Made by a program: the position numbers and the translations under genes | Notes under the pieces: generated by a model | What the model was told of the DNA's origin: nothing | Database searches by the model: none | What the model saw: only the letters and a program-made list of their open reading frames with translations | In this document: positions 61,931 to 64,000 of the stretch, in pieces | Layout: each line of letters starts with the position of its first letter | Position numbering within the stretch: the stretch's first letter is position 1 | Origin: Loxodes magnus | Taxonomy: Eukaryota > Ciliophora > Karyorelictea > Loxodida > Loxodidae | Assembly (NCBI GenBank): GCA_946699065.1 | Contig: CAMPDV010000041.1 | Span: 186,001 to 250,000 of the forward strand | DNA: 64,000 bases | Direction of reading: 5' to 3'

Positions 61931-64000
61931 ATGTCTCATAACAAAGGATTTCCTTCATTTAATAATTAATCGGTGTTACTTAATAATCCTTCTAATAGCA
62001 AATTCAGAGTCTAGGGGGATTAAGAAGAACCTGCTTCTGAGTAATCTCTGCTGAATTCTTAAGAAGCTGAACTGTATAATTAGAACTACTAACATACCTA
62101 GAGTAACGAGAGTAATGAGAGTAATGACTACTTGGATACGGAATAGATAGAGTTCGTCCCTTCCAAGCTACCTCATCATTATACTTATAAGGAAACTGAT
62201 AAAAGAGAAGAGGTTAATCTCAATCTTAGCATTGAGGATATTTAAGTTCCGTATGATAATATCTTTTCCTTCTAAAACTAGGAGAATCTTTCGCTGTTCG
62301 GCCACAATTGTAAAGATCAGCTTGAAGATTAAAAAAAGAATGAATAAGATGATTAGCTAAGTAAAGAGGAGTAAGAGTATCTGTAGTAAATGTAGATCTA
62401 GGAGCAGATTTTCTAAGATGAGCTAGGAAGTTTGTCTGTAATATTAAACTTTAAGCTAGATAATGGGAAGTCAGGCAGCTTAGTACTTAATGAGAAGGAT
62501 AATCCTGAATATATAATGAAGAAACTAGTGCAAATGCATACTTTGAAAACTGAGAAGCAGTAAATACTAAAGCAGTTTGTTTATAACATTATAGAGGATA
62601 TTAAGTTCCTTAATTAGGAGGATAAATCTAGAAAGAGAGATTTAAAGAAAGAAAAAGAAATAAAAGACTTAATAAGGAAGAATGAGAGAATAAACCCAGA
62701 TAAAACGGAATCTTGATAACCCTTAGATACTTAAAGTAAGTTAAAATTTGAAAAGCAGAACGAAAAAGGAGAAAATGATAGTAGTATCTTAGAAAATCTA
62801 GAAGGAGAAGAAGAAGATGAGGAAGAAATAAATAACAATATTAGCTTTAGTTCTACCATATAAACGAGTAAGCATAGAAGAATATAAAGTTATGACTATT
62901 CATTTTAAAGTAAAAATACAAGAGACTAAAAGACCTAAACTCCTGAAGTGGATATTTTCTCAAGACTTTATAATGAATCAATAATTAAAAGGCAAGAGCT
63001 AGATAAAAAGATTCTGAGCTATAAGGAAAAACAGTTCATAGAGCAGCAAAGAGAATGTACATTTAAACCTTCTATCGACTAGTTAAAATAATCAAAGCAT
63101 CAGAGATAAAGAAGTAGTGATGAAATGTTTAACGAGCTATACAAGGAAGCCTATCTCTAGAAATAGAATATACATAAGATGAGATTGCAGCAATTTTAAA
63201 AGCAAATAGTTGAGTTGGTAGCAACACCTAAAATTGACAAGAAAAGTAACAATATAGCTTAGTAAATTCCATAGAGGAAGAACTAGAATGTCTCTACTTA
63301 TTTATATAAGGACCATTTTAGAAGAGAGTAAAGGAAATAGCAAAAGGCTAATGATTATATTAATAACTTAGGGTTCAAACCACAGACTAACAATAATTAC
63401 GATTAATCTCTCTAATATAGAAGTGATAATATTGCTGATCGTTCTGTCTAGTTTCTTAGCAAAAAGGAATAGAAGATAGACAAAATAAGATAAGACTAAG
63501 AGCTAAATTTGTAAAAGGATCCTTTCACTGGCTAATTGTTTTTTAAGCCTAAACTCAAAGCAAGAATGTTGATGACTCCATCCCCAAATCCACTAAATTT
63601 TTAGATGAGGTAGGATTAGTGGAAGGCAAAGAAAGAAAACTACATTAAGCAAAAAACGGACAGGCAATATAATGAATATTTCCAACCAAAAGTAGAAGTT
63701 AAAAGCGAAAAATTGAGAGACGAAGCTTAAAAACAGAAAATTAAATAGCTTTTCTAAATCTTAGACGTCAAAAAGTAAAACAAGTTAAGCTAAGTAAACT
63801 TTGGTATCTAGAACTTAAACATTAAATAGTAGAAGCTACTATGTAAACTTAGCGAAAAAGTAGCGAACGATAAAAATTTTAGCATGGACCTTCTATCTTT
63901 CTCTCAATATATGTAAATATAAGTAAAAGTAAGATTTTAAATATCTAGAAACTAAACTGCGTAGATAAGTAGATTCTATTCGATTTCAAGAAACAAAATA
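61931..64000 (+). CDS. Charged Gln-rich protein, truncated by the window edge
   Basis: At least about 680 residues are visible and no stop is reached. I do not recognise a family. The N-terminal 300 residues are acidic and low in complexity, with a run of Glu/Asp near residue 295. The later part is basic and helical and carries segments of the TFKP/FKP type (ECTFKPSID, LGFKPQTNN, LFFKPKLKA, EYFQPKVE), a spacing seen in some ciliary and cytoskeletal ciliate proteins, though I cannot name one. The region LFQILDVKKQNKLSQVNFGI resembles a degenerate EF-hand entry. The start is ATG 61931, preceded by AAAAG. A 20 nt intron may lie at 63929-63948. Confidence 0.75.
63929..63948 (+). other. Possible 20 nt intron
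   Basis: The segment GTAAGATTTTAAATATCTAG has good GT-AG ends. Removing it changes frame and continues as KKLNCVDKQILFDFKKQN, which looks better than the unspliced reading. Because the gene is cut off at the edge this cannot be confirmed here. Confidence 0.5.

Overview
This window is nuclear DNA from a ciliate with an altered genetic code. Every confident gene is interrupted by many in-frame TAA and TAG codons at glutamine positions and a few in-frame TGA codons at tryptophan positions. Every complete gene ends on TGA. That matches the karyorelict nuclear code (NCBI table 27, Loxodes/Parduczia group), so a Loxodes-like karyorelict is the best guess. With only TGA as stop, chance open frames are long, so I called genes from recognisable domains, depletion of in-frame TGA, and plausible starts. 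Introns are few and tiny (17, 31 and 32 nt, plus a tentative 20 nt one).

Layout, left to right: a mitochondrial carrier (67-933, +); an unassigned protein with a faint HAD-like look (1159-2439, +); a zinc-finger plus USP-type ubiquitin hydrolase protein (4624-6657, +); a MYND/SET (SMYD-like) protein with a 31 nt intron (7551-8880, -); a tandem pair of predicted acylated C2-domain proteins (10530-11369 and 11616-12413, +); a multi-PX-domain protein (13254-14657, +); a one-RRM protein (14981-15295, +); a 2,460-residue P4-ATPase/guanylyl cyclase fusion (16767-24149, -); a 9,377-residue coiled-coil protein (25618-53768, +); two tandem membrane cyclic-nucleotide phosphodiesterases (54208-56943 and 57055-59835, +); a two-EF-hand protein with a 32 nt intron (60075-60628, +); and a charged, Gln-rich protein that runs off the right edge (61931-64000, +).

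The most striking object is the giant gene. Between 27549 and 51050 it holds about 15.8 copies of a 1,488 bp unit (exactly 496 codons), all in phase. The only copy-to-copy difference I could see is one silent G/A site. The unit encodes a Glu/Lys/Gln-rich coiled coil, so the array would be a rod on the order of a micrometre. It is preceded by an N-terminus that looks acylated (Met-Gly with nearby Cys) and followed by a non-repetitive C-terminal part with degenerate EF-hand-like segments.

Functionally, the guanylyl cyclase and the two phosphodiesterases would make and destroy cyclic nucleotide, and the C2 and EF-hand proteins could respond to calcium. Their proximity is suggestive only, because the genes lie on both strands and are separated by AT-rich spacers. 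I saw no tRNA, rRNA, transposon, CRISPR array or telomere. The spacers listed below hold nothing I can name.
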